A program made the translations under genes and the position numbers. The notes below the pieces were generated by a model. It saw only the letters and a list, made by a program, of their open reading frames with translations. It was not told the origin of the DNA and made no database searches. A stretch of 12,548 nucleotides of DNA from JAEZKC01 sp046538945 (GTDB lineage: Bacteria > Fibrobacterota > Chitinivibrionia > Chitinivibrionales > Chitinispirillaceae): NCBI GenBank assembly GCA_046538945.1, contig JBKHHW010000086.1, positions 1-12,548 of the forward strand, given 5' to 3'. Below are positions 1-6,880 of the stretch, one piece after another (the stretch's first letter is position 1; the number at the start of each line of letters is the position of its first letter).

Positions 1-5
1 AACAA

Positions 6-2828
6 TCACCCGGCAATCCTCAATCCCCGCGGCAGCTGCTCCCCGAAAGCGGCGCTCTGCTCCTCTTCATCGAGCTTTCCGCCCTCTGAAACCAGTATCG
101 AATAGTGATGAGGTGAATCGCTTTCACGCAGATAGTTGACCACATCAGCCCTGACCCTCTCATCTACATCACGATAGCGATCGTTAGTCAAACGGCTCAT
201 AAGCACCAGACTGAACGACAGAGTGATTCCGGGCCGTGCCTCTTTCATCAGCCGATCAACCCACCTCTCCACCGTTTCCGCATCTACCAGTTCATTAAGA
301 GGGCCGTACATCGGCACCCTGGACCCAAGCCGCCCCAAAGACCAGACTGCAGCATCCGCCAGTGAATCCTTCCTGCCGACCAGCCCCAAGGCGACCTCTC
401 CCAAACTTTTCTTTTCAGCAGAAGTAAGATGTTCAAGAGAGGCAAGCAAACGCCAGATCTCAGCCAGTTCATGAGTTCCAAAACGCTCCCCCTCTTTTTT
501 ACCCGGTTTCCTGCGGTTCTTGCCCTCCTGCTGACGGAACAGTTTTTTTATCGAACTTACTAACGGCTGAGCAAGCGTGCGCTGCTGCCCCTGAGTAAGC
601 CCCCCGGCGATTCTTCTCCACAAAATCCACCACTCGGCGCTACAGGCCTGATTACGGGAATGCACTACTCCCAACCGGTAAATCTGCCAGGTCTGTTTCA
701 CCCTCCAGTCATCCACCGCCACCCCGTAGCCGGGCCTTAGAGTAAACCCCAGAAGATTAAGCCACCTGGTTTCATACTGCGGATCTATTTTCCTGCCCTC
801 TTCATTATCCAGAACAACTTCCCAAAGCGACCTCAGTAACGATGGAGGCCAGTGAGTGCGGTCCATGCCGCACAGTGATTCAATCCGCTTGACCAGATCA
901 CGCGGATCTCCCTCTCCTGAAGAATCGGTTCTGAAAGTATTCACAATCAGATCCCTGCACCCCTCGACCGTATCCACATCCAGAAAACCGGCCTTTTCAC
1001 CCGCCCCGATATGAGCGGATATGTCGGTGCGGGTGGCGGAACGCACATCGAACTGAAGTTTCCAGCTACGGTTGCCCTCTTGTTCCGAACACCACAAATC
1101 CAGGGTCCCGATCTCTGTAAGCCGGGCGTGGAGCATCACCGAAACAGATTTCGCCTCCATCCCCTTGCCCGACTTGAGAACTGTACGGATAGGCGGAAGG
1201 GAATGCATCTCCAGAGGATCAATTTCCACCACGTCACCCGGTTTGTCAACAGTCCTGATACTTGAAACATAAAGGGGAAATTCTACCGGCTGCCGTATAA
1301 GAAGATTGAATGTCCTCTCACTAATATTCACACTCTCCCCCTCCTGAAGTCCCGCGGGAGCCAGACAGAGAGCCTGGAGCACAGCCGACTCCCCTACCAT
1401 CGTTTCCACACCGATATAATAGGAACGGGCAAGCCCCGCCGATATTCTCACCCCCAGCCCACGGCGAACCAAACCGAAATAGGATGCACCGCGGCTCACA
1501 GCCAGCTCCGGGCGTTCGTTCTGAAGCACCTGTGGGGCCCAGTCGGGATCCTCCCTGCTGAACCAGCTGCTCAGGACATCAAGAATTCGTTTACGGATAA
1601 TCTCGGAAGTCAGCACCCCCCCGTTAAACAGTACAATATCAGGTCTTATACTTCTTAAGTCCTCTCCCCCGTGAGCGGTAAGAAATGAGGCCAGGTATTT
1701 GGTGATAGCCGGATCTGGTGCATAGGGAAGACCGAATTCCTGAAAACCCGACTGGAGCTCTGCAGGCTTCTCGTCTATCTGAACATAAGGCAAAAAACCG
1801 TCAACCAGAATCTCTTCAGCGTCCTCCCGGGTTATCTGAGACTGGATCGCCCCTCCAATCAGGGAGGATCCGCTGCCGGGAATCGATACCGGCACCTGGT
1901 CCGGTGGATTATCACTCAGCAGGCTTTCTTTTGCAAACTGACAGCTGCGCACAAGCGCTGTGAACTGGCGAGGAAGAAGCCGTTTACCCTCAAGAAGTTT
2001 TTTCTCCGTATGGTAGGCAAGAGCAAGATCCAGATTATCTCCGCCAAGAATCAGATGCTCCCCCACCGCGATTCTATGAAAACGCACCCCCGTATCCTCA
2101 GGACGGACCTCGATGAGAGTGAAATCGGTAGTCCCTCCCCCAATATCACAGATAAGAATCTTCTGACCCGCTTCGACTCTCGACTGCCAGTCGGTACTGT
2201 GTCTGTTGATCCAGGAATAGAATGCCGACTGAGGCTCCTCAAGCAGGACAATATTGGTGAGTCCCGCATCGCCGGCAGCTTTAACTGTAAGCTCGCGGGC
2301 TATCTCATCGAATGACGCGGGTACAGTGAGAATCACTTCCTGATTTTCAAGCGGCTCATCGGGATGAGCATGATTCCAGGCCTGCCGGACATGGGAAATG
2401 TAGCGTGAACTCGCCTCCACCGGTGAAATCTTGTCCGCATCGGATACAGCATGCCAGGGAAGAAGCGCAGCGGTCCTGTCAACCCCCGAATGACTGAGCC
2501 ACGACTTGGCGGATACGACCAGACGACCCGGCACTTTCGCTCCGTGATTACGGGCAAACACACCTGTTGTCGTCAGAATGTTTCCCTCCTCCCATGGCAT
2601 ATTCAACGCACCGGAAGCAAACTCGCCTTCTGCGGCTTCGTAGTGAAAGGAAGGGAACAGATCCCTTCTGTCATGTTCCCCGGGGGCAACTACCTGAAGA
2701 ACCGGGAAATCCTCTATGCGGGGATTTCTGACCGAAGTATCTACAAAGGATACGGCTGAATTAGTGGTCCCCAGATCTATCCCTACAATAAAGCGGCTTT
2801 TCTGTTCCTGCTCCAGTTCCTGATTCAT
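6..2828 (-). CDS. Divergent Hsp70 with DUF3731-like C-terminal half (940 aa)
   Basis: An Hsp70-superfamily ATPase. The actin-fold nucleotide-binding domain spans about residues 13-450. It keeps the phosphate-1 loop (GIDLGTTNS, D18, T21, T22), a lysine in the SAKSWL segment at the expected catalytic position, phosphate-2 (DIGGGTTDF from D228) and the adenosine motif (LFNGG, N402). A beta-rich segment ending near W579-C580 resembles the Hsp70 substrate-binding beta domain. A canonical helical lid and EEVD-type tail are absent. Residues about 640-920 instead match what I recall of DUF3731 (DnaK-related), for example THELAEIWRLLASLEHL near 784 and WSLGRLGSRVPMYGP from W829. I chose the ATG at 2828 because it overlaps the upstream stop as ATGA, implying translational coupling, and gives the normal short N-terminus. 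A longer reading from 2888 would add 20 residues lying inside the upstream gene. It is probably the last gene of the DUF2760-Hsp70-Hsp70 operon, a likely paralogue of its neighbour. Client and cellular role are unknown. Confidence 0.9.
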   Translation of the reverse strand: MNQELEQEQKSRFIVGIDLGTTNSAVSFVDTSVRNPRIEDFPVLQVVAPGEHDRRDLFPSFHYEAAEGEFASGALNMPWEEGNILTTTGVFARNHGAKVPGRLVVSAKSWLSHSGVDRTAALLPWHAVSDADKISPVEASSRYISHVRQAWNHAHPDEPLENQEVILTVPASFDEIARELTVKAAGDAGLTNIVLLEEPQSAFYSWINRHSTDWQSRVEAGQKILICDIGGGTTDFTLIEVRPEDTGVRFHRIAVGEHLILGGDNLDLALAYHTEKKLLEGKRLLPRQFTALVRSCQFAKESLLSDNPPDQVPVSIPGSGSSLIGGAIQSQITREDAEEILVDGFLPYVQIDEKPAELQSGFQEFGLPYAPDPAITKYLASFLTAHGGEDLRSIRPDIVLFNGGVLTSEIIRKRILDVLSSWFSREDPDWAPQVLQNERPELAVSRGASYFGLVRRGLGVRISAGLARSYYIGVETMVGESAVLQALCLAPAGLQEGESVNISERTFNLLIRQPVEFPLYVSSIRTVDKPGDVVEIDPLEMHSLPPIRTVLKSGKGMEAKSVSVMLHARLTEIGTLDLWCSEQEGNRSWKLQFDVRSATRTDISAHIGAGEKAGFLDVDTVEGCRDLIVNTFRTDSSGEGDPRDLVKRIESLCGMDRTHWPPSLLRSLWEVVLDNEEGRKIDPQYETRWLNLLGFTLRPGYGVAVDDWRVKQTWQIYRLGVVHSRNQACSAEWWILWRRIAGGLTQGQQRTLAQPLVSSIKKLFRQQEGKNRRKPGKKEGERFGTHELAEIWRLLASLEHLTSAEKKSLGEVALGLVGRKDSLADAAVWSLGRLGSRVPMYGPLNELVDAETVERWVDRLMKEARPGITLSFSLVLMSRLTNDRYRDVDERVRADVVNYLRESDSPHHYSILVSEGGKLDEEEQSAAFGEQLPRGLRIAG

Positions 2829-4603
2829 TGATTTTCCCGAACACTGAATTCCAATTTCCACGAATCGTCTGAAATAGTGCTTTTGCACCAGAGTTCAAAC
2901 ACCCCAAGTTCCGTTATGCGCGACTGGAATTTCACCGGAACATATCCTTCGGTAAACTTCTCATCACCGGGCAGATTTGCCTCAAGAGAATCGGTCTCCT
3001 CGATTTCGGTCTCGTCCCAGTGCCCGATGAGATTTCCGGGAGCATCCTGCTTTCGTATTGACGAACTGAAAAAGCGGAACTTGGCCGGCTCCCCCACAAT
3101 AAGCCCTATCTCCTCGCTAGGCACATCGATCTGTGTTCCCTCCTCCATTCCGAAAGGTACGACACAGAGAGCGGAAAGCGGCCGTTCGAGTCCCGGAACC
3201 GCAGGACCGGCAGTTTCGATTCCCACATAATAGGAACGGGCCGTGCCCCCCCTGATACGCAGACCATGCCCCTGTTTCACAAAGGCGTAGTAGGCGGCAC
3301 CCTTCGCTACAGCATAATCCAGATCGGGATTCTGTTCAAGCGGATCGACATCTTTTCCAAACCAGGACTGGATCACCTCGAGTGAGCGCATCCTGAAAAC
3401 GTCCGCCTTGAATACTCCCCCGTTGAAAAGAATATGCGACGGATGCACCGAAAGGCCGTTCTGACCCTGAACCCTCAGAAAGTGAGCCAGATGCTTTGTT
3501 ATACCGGTATCCGATTCGAAAGGAAGCCCAAGTTCTCTGAATCCGGATGCCGCCCGGCGGGAAGGCACCGCATCGGCCCCGCATACGGGAAAGAAACCGT
3601 CAACCAGAACACTTCTGGCCTGATCGGCTGTCAACTCGGCGGAAACTGTACCCCCGATAAGCTTTGATCCCCTGCCGAGCACCGTGACGGGATGAACGTC
3701 AGGCCCTCCTATAGAGAGAAGCTGCTCCTTTGCATGACGGCAGGAATGCCAGAGTGCAACCGACTGCCAAGGATCAAGATTGATTCCCTTTTCCGAAAAC
3801 GCGGTCCTGGCCACATGGGCAAGCGTGAGATCCATGTTGTCTCCGCCAACCAGAATATGATTGCCCACAGCAATACGTTTAAGAGCAAGATCCCCGTCCT
3901 CTTCCTCGACCCCGATCAAGGTAAAGTCTGTTGTACCCCCGCCCACATCGAAAATGAGCAGATTATCACCCACCTTGAGTTTCTGGCGCCAGTCTTCACC
4001 TGCATGGGCAAGCCAGGAGTAAACAGCTGCTTGAGGCTCCTCAAGCAGAACAAAGTCCTGAGGAAGCCCCGCAAGTCTGGCAGCCTCCATGGTAAGCTCA
4101 CGGGCACTGGCATCAAACGATGCCGGAACCGTAAGCACCACCTGCTGCTCGCCAAGGGGATCATCTGGAAAGTTCTGATTCCACACATCGGCCAGATGAG
4201 CCAGATAGCGCCGGGATGCCTCTACCGGGGAAATTTTATTCACGTCCGAAGGAGCGTTCCAGGGGAGAACCGGTGATCTCCTGTCAACTTTTGAATTGGC
4301 CAGCCATGACTTGGCAGCCGCAACAGTTCTGGCAGGAACATCCGCCGACTGCCTGCGGGCCAGCTCTCCCACGGCAAAATCCCTGTTCCCATCCCAGGGG
4401 ACATTGTACACACCCTTTTCACTTTCAGCTTCGGTGGCCAGATAACAAAATGAGGGAAGTGAATGCCTGTTTTCTATTGTGGACGATGCGACCAGTTGAG
4501 GCACTTCCAGAAGCTTAATTTCCGATTCTTCTTCCAGTGTTCTGTAGGCCAGAACATTGTTGGTCGTTCCCAGATCTATTCCTATTGCATACTTCGATGC
4601 CAT
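2825..4603 (-). CDS. Divergent Hsp70 family protein (592 aa)
   Basis: A DnaK-like ATPase, shorter than DnaK (about 640 aa). The N-terminus shows phosphate-1 (GIDLGTTNN, D10, T13, T14), a lysine in AAAKSWL, the conserved LTVPASFD and LLEEPQAAVYSW stretches, phosphate-2 (DVGGGTTDF from D219) and the adenosine motif (LFNGG, N394). The nucleotide-binding domain therefore looks intact. After about residue 430 comes a beta-rich region ending with an ITELGVFELWC motif (W572), like the substrate-binding beta sandwich. The protein stops about 20 residues later, so there is no helical lid. The start has AAGGAG 11 nt upstream. Its stop overlaps the next gene's start by 4 nt (ATGA). Over the ATPase domain it aligns closely with the 940-aa neighbour, which points to an old tandem duplication. 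Both belong to the YegD-like/atypical Hsp70 group rather than to housekeeping DnaK. The substrate is unknown, and a cytoplasmic location is inferred from the lack of a signal peptide. Confidence 0.92.
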   Translation of the reverse strand: MASKYAIGIDLGTTNNVLAYRTLEEESEIKLLEVPQLVASSTIENRHSLPSFCYLATEAESEKGVYNVPWDGNRDFAVGELARRQSADVPARTVAAAKSWLANSKVDRRSPVLPWNAPSDVNKISPVEASRRYLAHLADVWNQNFPDDPLGEQQVVLTVPASFDASARELTMEAARLAGLPQDFVLLEEPQAAVYSWLAHAGEDWRQKLKVGDNLLIFDVGGGTTDFTLIGVEEEDGDLALKRIAVGNHILVGGDNMDLTLAHVARTAFSEKGINLDPWQSVALWHSCRHAKEQLLSIGGPDVHPVTVLGRGSKLIGGTVSAELTADQARSVLVDGFFPVCGADAVPSRRAASGFRELGLPFESDTGITKHLAHFLRVQGQNGLSVHPSHILFNGGVFKADVFRMRSLEVIQSWFGKDVDPLEQNPDLDYAVAKGAAYYAFVKQGHGLRIRGGTARSYYVGIETAGPAVPGLERPLSALCVVPFGMEEGTQIDVPSEEIGLIVGEPAKFRFFSSSIRKQDAPGNLIGHWDETEIEETDSLEANLPGDEKFTEGYVPVKFQSRITELGVFELWCKSTISDDSWKLEFSVRENQ

Positions 4604-4664
4604 CTTCCAGTAGTCTCCTTAGATTAAAGCAGAAAGGTTGTTAATCAAGCCAATAGCCATCCGA

Positions 4665-5198
4665 TCAGCTCAGTTCCACCTCGGCGGGAGATACCACATT
4701 CGCAGCTTCTTCTGTTCCCTGCCACACAGGAAGCTCACAACGGGTAGCTTTCCAACCGTGATGTCTGAGAACACCGTTATAAGGCGGGTTACCGGTAACA
4801 TTTCCAGTCAGGCGATACTGATCCGGATCGAATCCGGCCAGTACAGTCATCTGGGAACCCTCCTCCTGTTCCACCACAGACTCAAGCCCGAACGCCCTGT
4901 CCAGCACCGATGCGCAGTCCCGATGCACATCTCTCACCGCAGCCCCGATCTGAGCATCACTGTAGGCGTCAATAGGCTCCTTAAGAAAATCAACCAGACG
5001 CCCTTCCCGCTGAAGCAGAGCAAGCAGTTGTACCGCTTCGGAACGACTCACCTTTTTCTCCTCTATTACCGGCTGCGGCTCAGGTTGCCCGGCTATCTGA
5101 GGGGGGCCCTCCTCGAAATAGGTGGCGATTTCGTTTCTGAATTTTTTGTTGAAAAAGATCCAGAAAAACGTTCTCACTGCCAGCTCGACTCTGTTCAT
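4665..5198 (-). CDS. DUF2760 domain protein (177 aa)
   Basis: A small protein that I recognise as DUF2760 from its C-terminal half. That half contains the helical segment around LLQREGRLVDFLKEPIDAYS (61-80), the VRDVHRDC segment (88-95), GFDPDQYRLTGNVTGNPPYNG (122-142) and LRHHGWKATRCELPVW (144-159). The N-terminus has a short aromatic, hydrophobic patch (TFFWIFF, 10-16) followed by basic residues. It could touch a membrane or a partner but is too short for a convincing transmembrane helix. A Pro/Glu-rich linker (about 30-50) separates the two parts. I prefer the ATG at 5198 because AAAGGA lies 7 nt upstream; the adjacent TTG at 5201 would leave only 4 nt. It leads the operon with two divergent Hsp70 genes 61 nt downstream. 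From memory this association recurs in other bacteria, which suggests a cofactor, adaptor or client role. No biochemical function is known to me. Confidence 0.85.
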   Translation of the reverse strand: MNRVELAVRTFFWIFFNKKFRNEIATYFEEGPPQIAGQPEPQPVIEEKKVSRSEAVQLLALLQREGRLVDFLKEPIDAYSDAQIGAAVRDVHRDCASVLDRAFGLESVVEQEEGSQMTVLAGFDPDQYRLTGNVTGNPPYNGVLRHHGWKATRCELPVWQGTEEAANVVSPAEVELS

Positions 5199-5271
5199 CA
5201 ATGCGTCCTTTCGAATGTACAGTTTTCATTTTAGGAAAAAGTACTGCTGTTCATGTGCAGTTCTAAAACTC

Positions 5272-5293
5272 AGGATTTACACCCGTAAATCCT
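5272..5293. repeat. Perfect 9-bp inverted repeat, possible operator or leader hairpin
   Basis: AGGATTTAC (5272-5280) and GTAAATCCT (5285-5293) are perfect reverse complements around a 4-nt centre. The sequence lies upstream of DUF2760 and, if the promoter at 5372-5400 is right, within its leader. The stem is AT-rich. On the minus strand only a weak U-tract (GAGTTTTAG) follows, so an intrinsic terminator is a poor fit but not excluded. It does not match CIRCE. An extra GTAAATCC copy occurs at 5335-5342. A repressor-type operator is the reading I favour, at low certainty. Confidence 0.5.
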
Positions 5294-5371
5294 TGCTGAT
5301 ACATAAAATAACAAAAGCAGAGGGCAGGAGAAATGTAAATCCGCCCGGAATCCAGCTCGCAAACCAGAAGA

Positions 5372-5400
5372 ATTAAAGCAAGAAGCAGGCCGATTGTAAA
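5372..5400 (-). promoter_or_regulatory. Candidate sigma70-type promoter for the DUF2760-Hsp70 operon
   Basis: On the minus strand, TTTACA (5395-5400) and TTTAAT (5372-5377) are separated by exactly 17 nt. Each hexamer matches the consensus at five of six positions. Transcription would start near 5365 and leave a leader of about 165 nt before the ATG at 5198. That leader would contain the inverted repeat at 5272-5293. The position, 36 nt past the gph-like stop, suits an independent promoter for the chaperone cluster. No heat-shock sigma or CIRCE element is visible. Confidence 0.5.
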
Positions 5401-5435
5401 AAGAGGATATTCAGCTAAGTAGCAGCAGAACAAAA

Positions 5436-6077
5436 TCAGAAGAAATCAAGCAGTTCTCCCGGAAACCTGACAATCGATCCTGCACCCGATTCCACAAGTT
5501 CCTGCTCGGTTCTGAATCCCCAGGCAGCTCCGACCGGATACATACCCGCCCCCACGGCGGTCCGCATATCCGTATTGGTGTCCCCCACATACAGAAAACC
5601 CCCGGGTTCGACACCCACCTGCTCTGAAATGTGAAGTGCTCCCGCAGGATCAGGCTTCGGTGGGAACAGTTTCGCCCCCATTACCATAGTAAAGCGATCG
5701 TCTCCGAAATAGTGGGACACCACCATCCTGGTGAACTCATCGGGTTTGTTGGAAAAAACCGTAAGAACCAGCTCCCGTCTTTTCAGCTCATCCAGCACCC
5801 CTATTATTCCCGGATAAGGCCTGGTCTTTAGATCCCACCTGCGCCCGTACTCCTCTTTCATAAAGTCCACACAGGTCGAAACCACTCTCTCATCCTCGAC
5901 AGGCAAAGCCCTCCTGGCCAGCTTCACCATTCCGTCACCTACAAAATAACGGTAGTTGTCAATGGGATGCCCGGGATAGCCAAGCCTTTGAAGCACAGAA
6001 TTCATCGATTCCGCCAGATCCTCGATAGTATCCAGAAGCGTACCGTCCAGATCAAATATCACAGCTTTGTATTTCAT
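5436..6077 (-). CDS. gph: Phosphoglycolate phosphatase-like HAD hydrolase (213 aa)
   Basis: A haloacid-dehalogenase-superfamily phosphatase with all four motifs. Motif I is DLDGT with nucleophile D9 and general acid D11. Motif II is VFSN (S109). Motif III is the lysine of KPDP (K141). Motif IV is GDTNTD (D166, D170), which binds Mg2+. The cap region after motif I, with the YFVGDGMVKLARRALP stretch (44-59), is typical of phosphoglycolate phosphatases, which hydrolyse 2-phosphoglycolate to glycolate. The length is normal for the family. I chose the ATG at 6077 because GGAAGG lies 10 nt upstream and the protein then starts MKYKAVIFDLDGT; a TTG at 6095 would place that Shine-Dalgarno inside the gene. 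It lies 35 nt after the pseudouridine synthase and is probably co-transcribed. HAD substrates are hard to predict; a nucleotide or pyrophosphate (PpaX-like) substrate is an alternative. Confidence 0.85.
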   Translation of the reverse strand: MKYKAVIFDLDGTLLDTIEDLAESMNSVLQRLGYPGHPIDNYRYFVGDGMVKLARRALPVEDERVVSTCVDFMKEEYGRRWDLKTRPYPGIIGVLDELKRRELVLTVFSNKPDEFTRMVVSHYFGDDRFTMVMGAKLFPPKPDPAGALHISEQVGVEPGGFLYVGDTNTDMRTAVGAGMYPVGAAWGFRTEQELVESGAGSIVRFPGELLDFF

Positions 6078-6112
6078 GCTGAAACAACCTTCCAAATTGA
6101 GTCGTATTCTTC

Positions 6113-6880
6113 TTACTTTTTGAATCCCGCATTCATCAGACCGCCAATCTCCCTGGGAGTTAACTCCCGATAACTACCGGTCTTCATAGCGCCCAGCCTC
6201 ACAGTGCCGAACTGTATCCTTCTGAGCCGCCGTACCTCATGCCCCACCGTTTCAAGCATCCGCCTGATCTGCCTGTTTTTCCCCTCAAACAGAGAGATCT
6301 CGTACCAGAACTGCCCCTCCTTGATCTGAACCGCCTTCACTTCCGCAGCATGAAGAACCTGCCCCTCCGATTCCACTCCACTCAGCAGCCGGGCGATCTC
6401 CTGATCGTTCATTGCTCTTCCCGTTCTGACCAGATACACTTTTTTGATTTTGAACCGGGGATGAGTCAGAGCATGAATCATATCACCGTCATTGGTGAGC
6501 AGCAGAAGTCCCTCTGAATTGTAATCGAGCCTTCCCACATATTTAAGAAGATCCGCATCGAGTCCATCCCTTTTAAGCGCATCATAAATGGTTGTCCGGC
6601 CTTGGGGATCATGACGGGTAACCATCACCTCACGCGGTTTGAAATAAGCCCAGTACTGAAGTACCTTTATAGGCCGGAGGGCTTTACCCATGTACTCAAC
6701 CTGGTCGACATCAGGTCGCACCCTCATACCGAGCTCAACCACCTTCTCCCCGTTGACGAAAAGTCGCCCGCTGCGGATCAGTTCATCGCACTTTCTTCTG
6801 GACCCTAGTCCGCACTGAGCCAAAAAACGATTGATGCGAATCGGCTCCTGTGATTTCTCACTGGAATTTTTATTCACCAC
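6113..6880 (-). CDS. rluB: RluB/RsuA-family rRNA pseudouridine synthase (255 aa)
   Basis: Converts a uridine in ribosomal RNA to pseudouridine. RluB enzymes act on a single position of 23S rRNA in the peptidyl-transferase region. The N-terminal S4 RNA-binding domain is visible at about residues 14-60 (INRFLAQCGLGSRRKCDELI, then a VNG turn). The catalytic motif is GRLDYNSEGLLLLTNDGD with the essential aspartate D119. The family C-terminal motif EGKNRQIRRM is at 199-208. The length matches shorter RluB proteins. The start is GTG at 6880, followed directly by another GTG. A GAGG element lies 6 nt upstream of the first, so either could be used. The start lies 11 nt inside the end of the DUF512 gene, indicating translational coupling. 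RsuA or RluE/F specificity cannot be excluded from sequence alone. Confidence 0.88.
   Translation of the reverse strand: MVNKNSSEKSQEPIRINRFLAQCGLGSRRKCDELIRSGRLFVNGEKVVELGMRVRPDVDQVEYMGKALRPIKVLQYWAYFKPREVMVTRHDPQGRTTIYDALKRDGLDADLLKYVGRLDYNSEGLLLLTNDGDMIHALTHPRFKIKKVYLVRTGRAMNDQEIARLLSGVESEGQVLHAAEVKAVQIKEGQFWYEISLFEGKNRQIRRMLETVGHEVRRLRRIQFGTVRLGAMKTGSYRELTPREIGGLMNAGFKK

Larger units (their letters stand above)
5199..5435. other. Intergenic regulatory spacer between two minus-strand clusters
   Basis: An AT-rich 237-nt gap between the gph-like stop and the DUF2760 start. It contains a sigma70-like minus-strand promoter, a perfect 9-bp inverted repeat, an extra GTAAATCC half-site and the DUF2760 ribosome binding site (AAAGGA, 5206-5211 on the minus strand). 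I see no strong terminator right after the gph-like gene, so read-through from the upstream cluster is possible. No coding frame here looks real. A second, weaker -10-like element (TAAAAT on the minus strand, 5228-5233) lacks a convincing -35. Confidence 0.6.

Noticed and set aside
2829..2888. A 20-residue N-terminal extension of the 940-aa Hsp70
   Set aside because: It lies inside the upstream Hsp70 gene, adds nothing Hsp70-like, and the ATG at 2828 sits in a classic ATGA overlap.
3692..4276. A 194-aa open frame on the plus strand
   Set aside because: It is a mirror of the Hsp70 ATPase-domain coding sequence on the other strand.
4604..4664. A terminator or promoter between DUF2760 and the first Hsp70
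   Set aside because: The 61-nt gap has a ribosome binding site but no stable stem with a T-tract and no convincing -35/-10 pair.
5099..5114. A GC-rich near-palindrome resembling a hairpin
   Set aside because: It lies in the DUF2760 reading frame encoding EEGPPQ, has no loop and no following T-tract, so it is best explained by codon composition.
4638..5234. A 198-aa open frame on the plus strand
   Set aside because: It is antisense to the DUF2760 gene, has a composition unlike a real protein and no recognisable motif.
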